DNA of 64,000 nucleotides from Cytophagales bacterium Alg240-R148 (GTDB taxonomy: Bacteria > Bacteroidota > Bacteroidia > Cytophagales > Cyclobacteriaceae), in NCBI GenBank assembly GCA_900537185.1, contig LS999827.1, positions 191,001-255,000 of the forward strand, given 5' to 3'. This document shows positions 8,465 to 17,888 of the stretch, one piece after another (within the stretch, counting starts at the first letter, position 1; every line of letters begins with the position of its first letter). The notes under the pieces were generated by a model. It was not told the origin of the DNA, made no database searches, and saw only the letters and a program-made list of their open reading frames with translations. Position numbers and translations under genes: made by a program.

Positions 8465-9772
8465 ATGAAATATTTCCTTCTTGTAGTTGCCTTTTCCTTT
8501 TTGGCATCTTGTAAAATAGAAAACGACGTTAGCAAACCGAACACCTCCACCAACAACAACCCGCCCAATATTCTACTTATTATTGCAGATGACATGGGGG
8601 TGGATGCCACACCAGGCTATGCGGTAGGCAATACCAAACCTTCCATGCCCCAATTATCCGCCCTAGCCAAACAAGGCATCACCTATGAAAATGCATGGGC
8701 TTACCCCATCTGTGCTCCAACAAGGGCTACTATTATCACAGGCAAATACGGCATTGAAACCAATGTGTTAAACGCAACCAATTTAAGCACATTGGATACC
8801 AACGAAACCAGTTTATTCCAACTCATTGAATACTCAAATCCTGGAATATTTTCATTTGGTGTTTTTGGGAAATGGCATTTATCAAGTGATGTTACCCATC
8901 CATATTGGTTAGGTGTTGGTACATTTGCAGGGATCCAAAATGGTGCCGTTCAAGATTATAACAACTGGCAATTTACACGCAACCAGGTAACCAGTACTAG
9001 TACTGCCTATTGTACTACGGCAATCACCAATGAGGCCATCGATTGGATCAACCAACAAGAGCAGCCTTGGTTTTGCTGGCTGGCATACAACGCCCCGCAC
9101 AACCCATTGCATTTGCCTGAGGCATACCTGCACAATCAAGGGCTTTTACCCTCCGATCAAAACAGCATAGACCAAACGCCACTGCCCTACTATATGGCCA
9201 TGATAGAAAGTATGGACTACGAAATTGGTAGGTTGATTCGAAACATCCCAGCAACCGAACTAGAAAATACAATAATTATTTTCATTGGCGATAATGGAAC
9301 AGCAAGAAACGTGGTTCAAGCCCCGTATGCAGGAACACAAGCCAAAGGAAGTTTGTACCAGGGAGGCCTACATGTACCGCTTATTATTGCGGGCAAAGGA
9401 GTGGAAAGAAAGGGCCAGCAAGAGTCCTCTTTAGTACACAGCATAGATCTCTTTGCGACAATCGCGGCCTTAACCGAAAGTCCGACTGCGGCGCCAAACT
9501 CTTATGACATCACACCTTCTTTTGCCTTGACCAACAGTTCCAATCTCCGCAACCACCTATATGCGGAAGTAAAAACATTTGGCGACACAGATGGCTGCGC
9601 CATACGCAACGAACGCTACAAATTAATTATTTACGACAACGGTCGCGAAGAAATGTACGACTTGATAGAGGACCCTTATGAAAAAAAGGACCTTTTAATC
9701 GGAATTTTAAACCAAGAAGAACAAACCAATAAAAATGCATTAGAAAAACAAGTAGAAAAAATCAGAGGTTAA
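8465..9772 (+). CDS. Sulfatase lipoprotein (formylglycine type)
   Basis: 435 residues. Lipobox LASC gives a lipidated Cys16. The sulfatase fold follows: metal-binding Asp pair in NILLIIADDMG (D42, D43), the C-x-P-x-R motif CAPTRA with Cys83 to be oxidised to formylglycine, GKWHLS, and the second metal site FIGDNGTA. Sulfatases of this family remove sulfate from esters, in Bacteroidota often from sulfated polysaccharides. The Cys-type site needs a maturase (FGE or anSME) that is not in this window. It lies 57 bases after the sugar-binding protein, and the two could act on the same glycan. The substrate is unknown. Confidence 0.92.
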   Translation: MKYFLLVVAFSFLASCKIENDVSKPNTSTNNNPPNILLIIADDMGVDATPGYAVGNTKPSMPQLSALAKQGITYENAWAYPICAPTRATIITGKYGIETNVLNATNLSTLDTNETSLFQLIEYSNPGIFSFGVFGKWHLSSDVTHPYWLGVGTFAGIQNGAVQDYNNWQFTRNQVTSTSTAYCTTAITNEAIDWINQQEQPWFCWLAYNAPHNPLHLPEAYLHNQGLLPSDQNSIDQTPLPYYMAMIESMDYEIGRLIRNIPATELENTIIIFIGDNGTARNVVQAPYAGTQAKGSLYQGGLHVPLIIAGKGVERKGQQESSLVHSIDLFATIAALTESPTAAPNSYDITPSFALTNSSNLRNHLYAEVKTFGDTDGCAIRNERYKLIIYDNGREEMYDLIEDPYEKKDLLIGILNQEEQTNKNALEKQVEKIRG

Positions 9773-9860
9773 TATTTTGCATGGCTCCCATGAAAATTCC
9801 TCAGCACCCTAATTTTGTTGCCAATTGAAACTTATTCAACTTGCTACAAACAAAACAACT

Positions 9861-10325
9861 ATGACCAACATCGAAACGTTTATTCAAAGTGTTCAAAAAC
9901 ATGTAAAAGAAATTTTGGAATGTACCAAACCCCTCGACCCACAGCAACTTGCGGCAGCACCCTCCGGTAAATGGAATACTAAAGAAATTTTAGGCCATTT
10001 GTGTGATTCGGGCATAGAAAACATGGTGCGCTACCACAGAATTGCCGGTGGTGACCAACCATTTCAAATCACACAATATCCGCAGGATTTTTTAGTACAA
10101 AACAAACAGTATACCCAGCAACCCATTGGTGATATTCTCAACATGTTCCAATCCATCAATACCCAAATTGTTTTTTTTATGAAACAATTACCACAAAACA
10201 TTGTCCATAAAAAAGTGATCAACAGCGATCAAACGGAGAGTACCCTACAAGACTGGTTAAAAGATTATTCCGATCATTTGGCCCACCACGGAAAGCAAAT
10301 AAAAGAAAGAAGCTCCCTTCCATAA
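9861..10325 (+). CDS. DinB family protein
   Basis: 154 residues from the ATG at 9861; an upstream in-frame TTG at 9825 is less likely. The four-helix bundle pattern of the DinB/YfiT superfamily is visible: GKWNTKEILGHLCDSGIENMVRY with one metal-ligand His, and the late DYSDHLAHHGKQI with the other histidines. Members are small metal-binding proteins, some of them thiol-dependent transferases, many without known function. The gene's last codons lie within a hairpin that also serves as terminator for the convergent permease operon. Confidence 0.78.
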   Translation: MTNIETFIQSVQKHVKEILECTKPLDPQQLAAAPSGKWNTKEILGHLCDSGIENMVRYHRIAGGDQPFQITQYPQDFLVQNKQYTQQPIGDILNMFQSINTQIVFFMKQLPQNIVHKKVINSDQTESTLQDWLKDYSDHLAHHGKQIKERSSLP

Positions 10326-10334
10326 TGGGGAGCT
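10311..10334 (-). terminator. Rho-independent terminator of the permease operon
   Basis: AGCTCCC (10311-10317) pairs with GGGAGCT (10328-10334) across a 10-base loop. Read leftward, the stem is followed by TCTTTCTTTT, which gives the U-rich tail. It lies 12 bases after the stop of the last permease and overlaps the end of the convergent DinB gene. Confidence 0.65.
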
Positions 10335-10345
10335 CTTGTTGCTGG

Positions 10346-12742
10346 TTATTCGTTTCTTAGAATGGTGGCTGGATTCGACCGAATAGCGCCAACCACGCGC
10401 TGTCCAATTGTTAGCAAAGTTATGAGTAAGATGCCCACTACTGCAAGAATTATTTCTAGAACACTCAACGATTTATAAAATACAAAATTATCCAGCCAAT
10501 CTTTTAATAACAGCATGGCTATTGGAATTGATATCAGAGCAGAAACCAATACTTGAAAAACAAACCCTTTGGATGTATCGACCATTAACCCTAGGTCGGA
10601 AGCTCCAAAAACCTTTTTTACCGATATACTTTTTTGTCTTTGTTCCATTAAAAAGGAAGACAAGCCATACATGCCAAGACATGCGATAACTATGGTAATG
10701 ATAGCACTGATGGCAAAAAACAAACTCATATTTTTATCTGCTTTGTAAAAAGACTCTATTTGTTGGTCTAAAAAATGGTATTCCACTTCGGTATTGGGGT
10801 CAAATTTTTCATGGACCTCCGCTACTTTACTAAGCAATGTTTCCAAGTCTTCTGTTTGGTACTTTAATGAAAAATAATCTATAACATGCACCCTGCAATT
10901 CCAGTTGCCTATAACCAAAGGCTCCACTTGGTTGTAAAGAGATTGAAAATTAAAATCTTCCATCACGCCCACTACAGTGTATTCTGTAGCTTGGTTGCGC
11001 ATGGTGATTTTCTGGCCAATCGGTTGGTCCCACCCCATGGCTTCTACCGTTTTTTCATTGACCAGCACCTTTAGTGAATCCGACTGGTCCATTCCGGCAA
11101 AGACAGAGCCTTCTTTAATTTTAATACCAAAAACGTCGAATCCGTTCTTGTCGAAAGACATATAAAATGTTCTAACCGAATCGTCTCTGTGTTGTACATC
11201 TTTTATATCAAATTCCCGGTAATTTTTCCATTCTCCAGGTACTCTTGAAGTGGTACTAACTTTGGTGACTCCTTCGATGTTTTCAAATTCATGAATCATC
11301 GATCGGAAAGCCCTTCTTGTGCCTCCATCGTTGATGTCTACAATCAATATGTTTTCTTTATCAAAACCAAGAGGTTTATTGGTCAAGTAATTGAGTTGTT
11401 TGAACGCACCCAAAGTAAGAAGAATCATGATCCCCGACAAAGTATATTGAAAAACCACCAGCCCCTTTCTAATGAACATTGCACCTCCCTTATCAGAACC
11501 ACCACCTTTCAGCGATTTTGCCGGTCGCAGCCCAGATAAATAAATTGCTGGGTACATGCCTGCCAACAGCCCTATTACAGTACCAGTAAACAACAATACC
11601 ATTATAACTTCCTTAAACACCATGCCTTCCAGAACCAAAGTACGGTCTGCTAGGTTGGAAAAGCCAGGCAGTAATAGGTCTATTAAAATAATGGAAAATC
11701 CTGCTGAAATATAGGATATAATCACAGACTCTAATAAAAACTGACTTACCAACTGTCCTCTACTGGCTCCTGTAACTTTCCGCATACCAATTTCTTTAGC
11801 CCTTTTTGATGCTCTTGCAGTAGAGAGGTTGGTATAGTTGACAGCAGCTATTAACATAATGAACAGAGCAGCAACGCTTAAAAATTGTACATAAATTAAT
11901 TCGTTGCTATTGCCCCTAACCCCATATAAAATATCTTTTGAATGGAAATATATCTCCAAAAGTGGCTGGACCTCTATACTTCTTGAGGCCGCGGTATTCT
12001 CTTCCACATTTTCTTTGTACACAGCATTTAATTGGTTTACTAGCTGTTTTGTTGGCACTCCTTCTTTAGATTTTAAATAAGTAAAAGCCCCGAACCCAGC
12101 CCAATCCATGGCGCTTCTTTTCCAACGATCAGAAGTCAAACTTTGCGATAGTAACAATTCAAAATCCAAATGGGAATTTTCTGGTACGTCTTTAAATACT
12201 CCCGTTACAACGAGTTCTCCTAAATGAGATTCTTTCATCCCCAAACCGACTACGTCTGTTTTTCCAAAATACTTTTTGGCCATGGTTTCAGAAAGAACAA
12301 TGGAGTTGGGTTTGGACAGCACTGTTTTGGAATCGCCTTCTATTAACTCGAAATCGAAAAAAGTAAAGAAATTATCATCCACCATGTACCAAGATCGTTC
12401 TGTAAACCGGTCTCCATCTTGCGAGAAATTCATTTGGCCAGTAAACTGAAAAAGTCTATGTACTGCCTCTAATTCTTCGATTTGCTTTAGGCTTTCATGG
12501 GCCAAGGGGGGTGCTGTTTGACCGTATAGGTTGTCTTCCTGTGCATCGCTCACATGGGTAATTACCCTGTACATCCTGTGGCTGTCTTGGTGGAATTGGT
12601 CCGCATTTAATTCGTGTGCGGTATACAAATAAATTATACCTGCTACAGTCATGGCCACTGTCAAGCCCAACAAATTGATAAAGGACGACTGCCTATTTCT
12701 TATGAAATAGCGTATGGTTGTTTTTAGATAGTTTTTGATCAT
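10346..12742 (-). CDS. FtsX/MacB-type ABC transporter permease (third of three)
   Basis: 798 residues with the double-FtsX layout common in Bacteroidota: an N-terminal helix (about 18-42), a MacB periplasmic core domain to about 240, an FtsX block of three helices around 285-410 containing RAKEIGMRKVTGASRG, a further helix near 430, a second periplasmic domain, and a C-terminal FtsX block from about 680 with SISVKKVFGAS. Such permeases work with a MacB-like ATPase, driving mechanotransmission for efflux or lipoprotein handling. No ATPase is encoded nearby. It is the last gene of the leftward operon, 12 bases after the preceding permease, and ends at a terminator. Confidence 0.92.
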   Translation of the reverse strand: MIKNYLKTTIRYFIRNRQSSFINLLGLTVAMTVAGIIYLYTAHELNADQFHQDSHRMYRVITHVSDAQEDNLYGQTAPPLAHESLKQIEELEAVHRLFQFTGQMNFSQDGDRFTERSWYMVDDNFFTFFDFELIEGDSKTVLSKPNSIVLSETMAKKYFGKTDVVGLGMKESHLGELVVTGVFKDVPENSHLDFELLLSQSLTSDRWKRSAMDWAGFGAFTYLKSKEGVPTKQLVNQLNAVYKENVEENTAASRSIEVQPLLEIYFHSKDILYGVRGNSNELIYVQFLSVAALFIMLIAAVNYTNLSTARASKRAKEIGMRKVTGASRGQLVSQFLLESVIISYISAGFSIILIDLLLPGFSNLADRTLVLEGMVFKEVIMVLLFTGTVIGLLAGMYPAIYLSGLRPAKSLKGGGSDKGGAMFIRKGLVVFQYTLSGIMILLTLGAFKQLNYLTNKPLGFDKENILIVDINDGGTRRAFRSMIHEFENIEGVTKVSTTSRVPGEWKNYREFDIKDVQHRDDSVRTFYMSFDKNGFDVFGIKIKEGSVFAGMDQSDSLKVLVNEKTVEAMGWDQPIGQKITMRNQATEYTVVGVMEDFNFQSLYNQVEPLVIGNWNCRVHVIDYFSLKYQTEDLETLLSKVAEVHEKFDPNTEVEYHFLDQQIESFYKADKNMSLFFAISAIITIVIACLGMYGLSSFLMEQRQKSISVKKVFGASDLGLMVDTSKGFVFQVLVSALISIPIAMLLLKDWLDNFVFYKSLSVLEIILAVVGILLITLLTIGQRVVGAIRSNPATILRNE

Positions 12743-12754
12743 TTTTTTATTGTT

Positions 12755-15139
12755 TTATTCGCCCTTCAATATTTCTGCAGGATGGATGCGTTCTGTTTTA
12801 ATAGTTTGTGCCATTACTGTACACCACAATAGCAAGAGAGAAATTGCTCCAGCAATAACAAATGGCCATGCTTCTATCGACACTCGATAGGCGAAAAGCC
12901 CAAGCCAATATTCCATAACAACATAGGTAATGGGAACAGATATTAGTATGGCCAAAACCAAAAGCCCTAAGAAATTGCGGTTGATTAAAATAAGAATGTT
13001 GCCAATGGAAGCACCAAGAACTCGCCGAACACCTATTTCCTTCTGTTTCTTATCCAACAAATGGTTGATCATTCCGTATAAACCAAATCCTGAAATAAAC
13101 ACACACAAAAAAGAAAATATGGAGATAGCAAAAGACAGTTGCCGGTCTTGTGCATAAAATTTATCGTACAAACTTTCTACTGTTTCAAAGTCGAAGGGAA
13201 CATCTTGGTCCAGTTCATTCCACAATTTTGCAACTGCCATTTTTACTTCCTTTTCTTTGCCCGGTTGGTGTCTTATGGTTAGGTTCCATTTATTCCAACC
13301 TGCAACCATAAAAATAGTTGGTGTAACTGCATCGTGTAGGCCTTTGAAATGAAAATCTTTGACTACACCAATGATGGGTACACCCTTAATAAAAGAGCCC
13401 ATTTCTAATCGTTTTCCAATTACTTCTTGGTTGTAAAAATATTTTACAAAGGCTTCATTTACCAACACGGCATTGCTGTCCGAAGCTAATTCTCTACTAA
13501 AATCTCTACCTCTTACTACTTCAACTTCGTAAGTGGAAATATATTCGTGGTCCACAAAAAACAAAGTAGACATCACTTCTAAATCAGAACCTTCTATTCT
13601 GGTAATGCCTGAGTTATTTGTATACCCTTCTCCTATTATATCAGTAGAAACACTGGTTGCAATCACACCTGAAATTTGCTCCACTTTGTGCCTAAATGTG
13701 GTCTCATTTTTAGATACGTTGTTAGATGCTGATAAAGGGACTACCATCAAGTTCTTTTTATCAAAACCCAAATTCTTATTATTGGTGTATTGCAATTGTT
13801 GGTATATTACTATAGAAGCTGTAATCATGGTTAAGGTCATAACAAATTGGACAGTCATAAGCACTTTTCTTAAGGTAGCACCTCCTCCTTGCGCCCTGCT
13901 ATGGTTTTTCAAGGCATCCATTGCATTCCACGAAGCCAATAGGAATGCAGGGTACACTCCAGCCCCTACAGCTAAAAACAAGGCAATGGGTACAATAAAT
14001 ACCAAGATGCCTAGTGGCCCAGTCAAATGCAATTCCAGCGGAACATCCAAAAGCAAGGCAAAAAATGGCATGATTACATCTGCCAACAACAAAGCAACCA
14101 TAGAAGAAATTCCGGTGATGAGCACCGATTCTAACAGAAATTGGCCCATTAATGCTGTTCTACCAGCACCTACACTCTTTTTCACCCCAACTTCTTTGGA
14201 CCTAGTAACTGCTTTTGAAGTAGAAATATTGATGTAATTCACACAGGATATAAACAACAAAATCAGACCAACCAAACCCAAAATACGGATGTATTCTGCA
14301 TTTCCTTTTTTAAACCGATCTGTAAATTTAACATCTGCCGAGCCTAAGTAAATATCCTGTAGGGGTTGCAATTGGAATGTCTCATGGCCTTCTTCTAATT
14401 CTGGAATCCTGCGAGGCAATTCAGCCGCTATTTCATTTTCAAGCCTACTTAAGTTAGTGCCCTCTGGTACTTTTGCATACACATAAACACTGTATTGATA
14501 CCAATCTTTAAACGAACGTCCATTCCCCATATTAGTATTAAATGGCAACAACAACCCAAAATTAAAATGGCTCAGTTTATCATCTGCGACAATTCCTACT
14601 ACTTCTAAGTCGGCTTCCAATGTGCCAAAAATTTGAATGTGTTGCCCAATTGGGTTTTGGTCTCCAAACAACTTTTTAGCATAATTTTTTTCAATAACTA
14701 CTTGATTTGGGTTTTGCAAACAAGTTTTGGCGTCACCTACCACCATTTCGTATCCGAAAAAGTCCACAAAATTGGGATCCACTAAAATCGTGTTTTCTAG
14801 TGGGTAGGTAGTGCCATTGATCTTGGCCAACATGCTATTAATTGGCCTCATTTTTACAACAGATTGAATGCCACTGAATCCTGTTGCTACTACCTCCGCC
14901 CCTTCAAAAGAGTTAAGTCCAATCAACTGGGACGTACCTTCTTCTTCATAGTGTGTGTTCACTCTTACAATAGAATCCTTGTGTTCGAACCCTTGGTCTA
15001 CAGAATGTGAATAGAGGATATAACTCAGGATTAAAATACTAGCGGTAAGACTAATAGTGAGCCCTGCTACATTAATAATAGTCTGGGTTTTACTCCTCCA
15101 AAATCCGCGTATGGAAATTAAAATCGAATGTTTCAACAT
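12755..15139 (-). CDS. FtsX/MacB-type ABC transporter permease (second of three)
   Basis: 794 residues with the same architecture as its two neighbours: N-terminal membrane helix (about 20-43), periplasmic core domain, FtsX block around 285-400 with RSKEVGVKKSVGAGR, a second periplasmic domain, and a final FtsX block with EIGVRRVLGASIG. The conserved cytoplasmic 'coupling' segments (EVGVKK, EIGVRR) that contact the ATPase are intact, so it should be functional if an ATPase is supplied in trans. It is separated by 11-12 bases from the permeases on both sides, consistent with one polycistronic mRNA. Confidence 0.92.
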   Translation of the reverse strand: MLKHSILISIRGFWRSKTQTIINVAGLTISLTASILILSYILYSHSVDQGFEHKDSIVRVNTHYEEEGTSQLIGLNSFEGAEVVATGFSGIQSVVKMRPINSMLAKINGTTYPLENTILVDPNFVDFFGYEMVVGDAKTCLQNPNQVVIEKNYAKKLFGDQNPIGQHIQIFGTLEADLEVVGIVADDKLSHFNFGLLLPFNTNMGNGRSFKDWYQYSVYVYAKVPEGTNLSRLENEIAAELPRRIPELEEGHETFQLQPLQDIYLGSADVKFTDRFKKGNAEYIRILGLVGLILLFISCVNYINISTSKAVTRSKEVGVKKSVGAGRTALMGQFLLESVLITGISSMVALLLADVIMPFFALLLDVPLELHLTGPLGILVFIVPIALFLAVGAGVYPAFLLASWNAMDALKNHSRAQGGGATLRKVLMTVQFVMTLTMITASIVIYQQLQYTNNKNLGFDKKNLMVVPLSASNNVSKNETTFRHKVEQISGVIATSVSTDIIGEGYTNNSGITRIEGSDLEVMSTLFFVDHEYISTYEVEVVRGRDFSRELASDSNAVLVNEAFVKYFYNQEVIGKRLEMGSFIKGVPIIGVVKDFHFKGLHDAVTPTIFMVAGWNKWNLTIRHQPGKEKEVKMAVAKLWNELDQDVPFDFETVESLYDKFYAQDRQLSFAISIFSFLCVFISGFGLYGMINHLLDKKQKEIGVRRVLGASIGNILILINRNFLGLLVLAILISVPITYVVMEYWLGLFAYRVSIEAWPFVIAGAISLLLLWCTVMAQTIKTERIHPAEILKGE

Positions 15140-15150
15140 AACTCTGTGTG

Positions 15151-17589
15151 TTATTCGTCCTTTAATACTTTTATTGGATTGGTTCGTGCCGCTCGAAATG
15201 ATTGGTAACTAATGGTCAACCAACCTATTAGCAATGAAATTGCTCCAGCTGTTATGAAGGTCATCGCGCCCGGCTCTATTTTAAACTCAAACTCATTTAA
15301 CCATTTATTCATAGCAAACAAGGAAATGGGAATGGACACCACAAACGCGATGATTATTAATATCGAAAGGTCCTTAGAAACTAACAAAATTATGTCTTTA
15401 ATTTCTGCTCCCATTACTTTTCTAACACCAATCTCTTTGAACTTCCTTTCGGCCATAAAAAGAGACAAGGCATACAGCCCCAGGCAACTGATCACCACAG
15501 AGATAAAGGCAAAGTATTTGATTAATGAAAATGTCTTAAAGTCCGAATCGTATTGGGCAATCATGGTATCTTCCAGTGCTTCTAATTCGAATGGTGTATC
15601 GGGTACAAGGGTTTTCCATTCAGACTCGAGTATTTCTTTATTGGATTGAAAGTCCTTCAATGCCACTTCCATCAAGATATATGGAAAATATGCTTGTCTG
15701 CTCAAGGTATACATCATTGGTGCCAATTCGTCTTTTAAAGAAAATTGGTGGATGTCTTTTGCAATGCCTACTACAGTATATTCAAAATTCATATCCCTCC
15801 AATCAAAATAAAGTACTTCTCCTATGGCCTCTTCGCCTTCAAAACCCAAGGCATCGGAAACTGTCTGGTTGATTATCACCTTCTTCTTAAAATCATCTTC
15901 CGTAAACATGGTGGCGTTAAAACCTTGCCCATGCACCAACTCTATCCCAATAGTATTTAGATAATTGTAATCTACCTCCACACTATAGGCGGTTTTAGCA
16001 TCGTCCATGGAACCTCCAGCTCTGTAGACCAATAGATCGTTCAAAATGTTCATCCCTGGTGTGGCGGTAGTACCACTTACACTTTTTACTCCGGCCAGAG
16101 TTGCAAACTTCTGTTTCAATCCCTTGTAACCCTTCAAAGCTTCTTCCGTTCTTAGAGGCACCACAATTTTGGTTGTCGCATCAAAGCCTAGTTCTTTATT
16201 TTTTATAAAATCTATTTGTTGGGAAATAATAATGATGGCGCTGATGAGTGTAACAGAAATGGTAAACTGGAAAATGACCAACCCTTTTCTTAAGTTAGTC
16301 GCAACCCCTTTGTCTTTGTTTTTACCTTTTAATACAACAGACGGATTAAATGAGGCTAGGTAAAATGCTGGATAAAACCCTGCTGCCAGGCCAGTGAATA
16401 GTATGAAGCCTCCTAAATACAAGGCAATGTATGCTGCGTTGTCCGTAGAAATAGATACAGGGATGTTGGTAAGAGAATTGAATACAGGCAAGCCCAATTC
16501 GGCAATTAACACACTCAATGCCGCCGATATAAATACAATAAAAAAAGATTCCCCTAAGAATTGAACAACCAACCCCCTCGAACTTACGCCCATTACTTTT
16601 CTAACGCCTACTTCCAATGCCCTTTGAGAAGCTTGAGCGGTGGATAGGTTGATGTAATTGACACAAGCCAATATTAAAATTACCAACCCTATGGTTACCA
16701 GCACTTTGATAAACACCATACTGGTGCTTCCAGAAACATCCATGGTCCTATCGGAGGAGGTGTGTACCGACTCTATCGCTTCTAAATACATAACTTTGCT
16801 TAGTCCAGTAGCTTTCATTTCTTCCGCTCCGTTTTTAAGAAAAACACTATGGATCTTCTCTTCTACTATTTTTGGATCTGCCGTTTCAATAAGTTCTACA
16901 TAAGTATAAACTAGGTTATTGCCCACCCACATATTAGAAAAATTGGAAAGAAAACCATTCCAGGCATTGTTGCGGTTGCTAATTACATAAGGTGGTGTCA
17001 AGTGGCTATGAAAATGTTTGCTTTCATAAACACCGGTCACCCGAAATTCATCTTTTCCCATGGCGGTGCTCAACTGCACAACTTCGCCGATAGGGTCTAC
17101 ATTTCCGAACAATTTAAGCGCATATGGCGCATCCAAAACAATGGAATTTCCATTTGGGAGACTGGAACTAGGGGTACCATAAACAAAGTGGAACTTCAGC
17201 ATATCAAAAAATGAGCTGTCCACAACTAGTCCTTTTTCTATATAAAACTGATTCCCTTTGTAAGAGATTAAATCTTTATTTTTAAATACTTCCGCTCCGG
17301 TTACTCTTGTAGTCCGAACAACTTCTGGAATTTGCGCTTCTATGGCTGGTGCAATGGGGATAGAAGAAGAGCCAATTTTAAAGGTTTCACCATCTTTTTG
17401 AGACAAATCGGTAACCAGCCTGAATTTTTTCCCGCCATGGTGCCGATCAAAACTAAGTTCTTCTGAGGCATACAGCAAAATTAACAAACAACAAGCCAAA
17501 CTAACAGACAGTCCAATGATGTTGATAGCTGCATACAGTTTGTTCCGAACTATATTTCTTATGGTAACTTTAAAATAATTTTTTATCAT
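15151..17589 (-). CDS. FtsX/MacB-type ABC transporter permease (first of three)
   Basis: 812 residues from the ATG at 17589. A longer reading from 17643 adds 18 residues not found in the paralogues, whereas the 17589 start gives MIKNYFKVTIRN, matching the N-terminus of the third permease. Layout: helix about 20-42, periplasmic domain, FtsX block with RALEVGVRKVMGVSS, second periplasmic domain, final FtsX block with EIGVRKVMGAEIK. As first gene of the operon it should carry the promoter. A palindrome shared with the NtrC-type regulator lies about 130 bases upstream, and a near-consensus sigma-54 element lies between them. Confidence 0.92.
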   Translation of the reverse strand: MIKNYFKVTIRNIVRNKLYAAINIIGLSVSLACCLLILLYASEELSFDRHHGGKKFRLVTDLSQKDGETFKIGSSSIPIAPAIEAQIPEVVRTTRVTGAEVFKNKDLISYKGNQFYIEKGLVVDSSFFDMLKFHFVYGTPSSSLPNGNSIVLDAPYALKLFGNVDPIGEVVQLSTAMGKDEFRVTGVYESKHFHSHLTPPYVISNRNNAWNGFLSNFSNMWVGNNLVYTYVELIETADPKIVEEKIHSVFLKNGAEEMKATGLSKVMYLEAIESVHTSSDRTMDVSGSTSMVFIKVLVTIGLVILILACVNYINLSTAQASQRALEVGVRKVMGVSSRGLVVQFLGESFFIVFISAALSVLIAELGLPVFNSLTNIPVSISTDNAAYIALYLGGFILFTGLAAGFYPAFYLASFNPSVVLKGKNKDKGVATNLRKGLVIFQFTISVTLISAIIIISQQIDFIKNKELGFDATTKIVVPLRTEEALKGYKGLKQKFATLAGVKSVSGTTATPGMNILNDLLVYRAGGSMDDAKTAYSVEVDYNYLNTIGIELVHGQGFNATMFTEDDFKKKVIINQTVSDALGFEGEEAIGEVLYFDWRDMNFEYTVVGIAKDIHQFSLKDELAPMMYTLSRQAYFPYILMEVALKDFQSNKEILESEWKTLVPDTPFELEALEDTMIAQYDSDFKTFSLIKYFAFISVVISCLGLYALSLFMAERKFKEIGVRKVMGAEIKDIILLVSKDLSILIIIAFVVSIPISLFAMNKWLNEFEFKIEPGAMTFITAGAISLLIGWLTISYQSFRAARTNPIKVLKDE

Positions 17590-17612
17590 AACAGCAGTGT
17601 TTGAAAAGAAAA

Positions 17613-17629
17613 TACCAATTCCCATACCA
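17613..17629 (-). promoter_or_regulatory. Possible sigma-54 promoter element of the permease operon
   Basis: Read leftward: TGGTATGGGAATTGGTA. It has GG, ten bases, then GG where the consensus has GC (TGGCAC-N5-TTGCA), so the -24 part is fair and the -12 part has one key mismatch. It lies 23 bases before the permease start codon and about 85 bases downstream of the palindrome at 17713-17730, the usual distance for an enhancer-bound NtrC-type activator. Tentative. Confidence 0.3.
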
Positions 17630-17712
17630 AAACCATAAACCACTCATTTACTGCGTGTTATGTTAAATAAAATTTATACACCGTACAAAAATGGGCACCT
17701 CTATAGAATGCA

Positions 17713-17730
17713 TTGTCCATAAATGGACAC
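17713..17730. promoter_or_regulatory. Palindrome TTGTCCA-N4-TGGACAC, likely NtrC-type activator site
   Basis: TGTCCA and TGGACA form a perfect inverted repeat with a 4-base spacer. The only other copy I found is at 20365-20382, directly upstream of the sigma-54 activator gene. It lies in the 299-base divergent gap between the permease operon and the aldo/keto reductase gene. A weaker relative (GTGTCTAAACAC) lies nearby at 17752-17763. The remaining gap sequence is AT-rich with no other structure I can support. Confidence 0.6.
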
Positions 17731-17888
17731 AAAAACAAATCGTTTGAATCCGTGTCTAAACACTTTTTCATTACAATGGTTATTATTTATAGCACATATT
17801 CATGAAGATTAAAAAAATACACCCCCATATTTATTTTTTTAATCAACTAGTAGTATCTTAATTATAACACCAACAAAATCAGTGAAAT

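Noticed and set aside
13533-14237. A 234-codon rightward frame inside the second permease gene
   Set aside because: It lies fully antisense to a clear FtsX gene, has no known motif, and arises from the base composition of the opposite strand. The same holds for similar frames within the other permease genes and AddA.
17690-17706. Another possible sigma-54 site for the permeases (leftward AGGTGCCCATTTTTGTA)
   Set aside because: The spacing between GG and the -12 doublet does not fit and the GC is missing.
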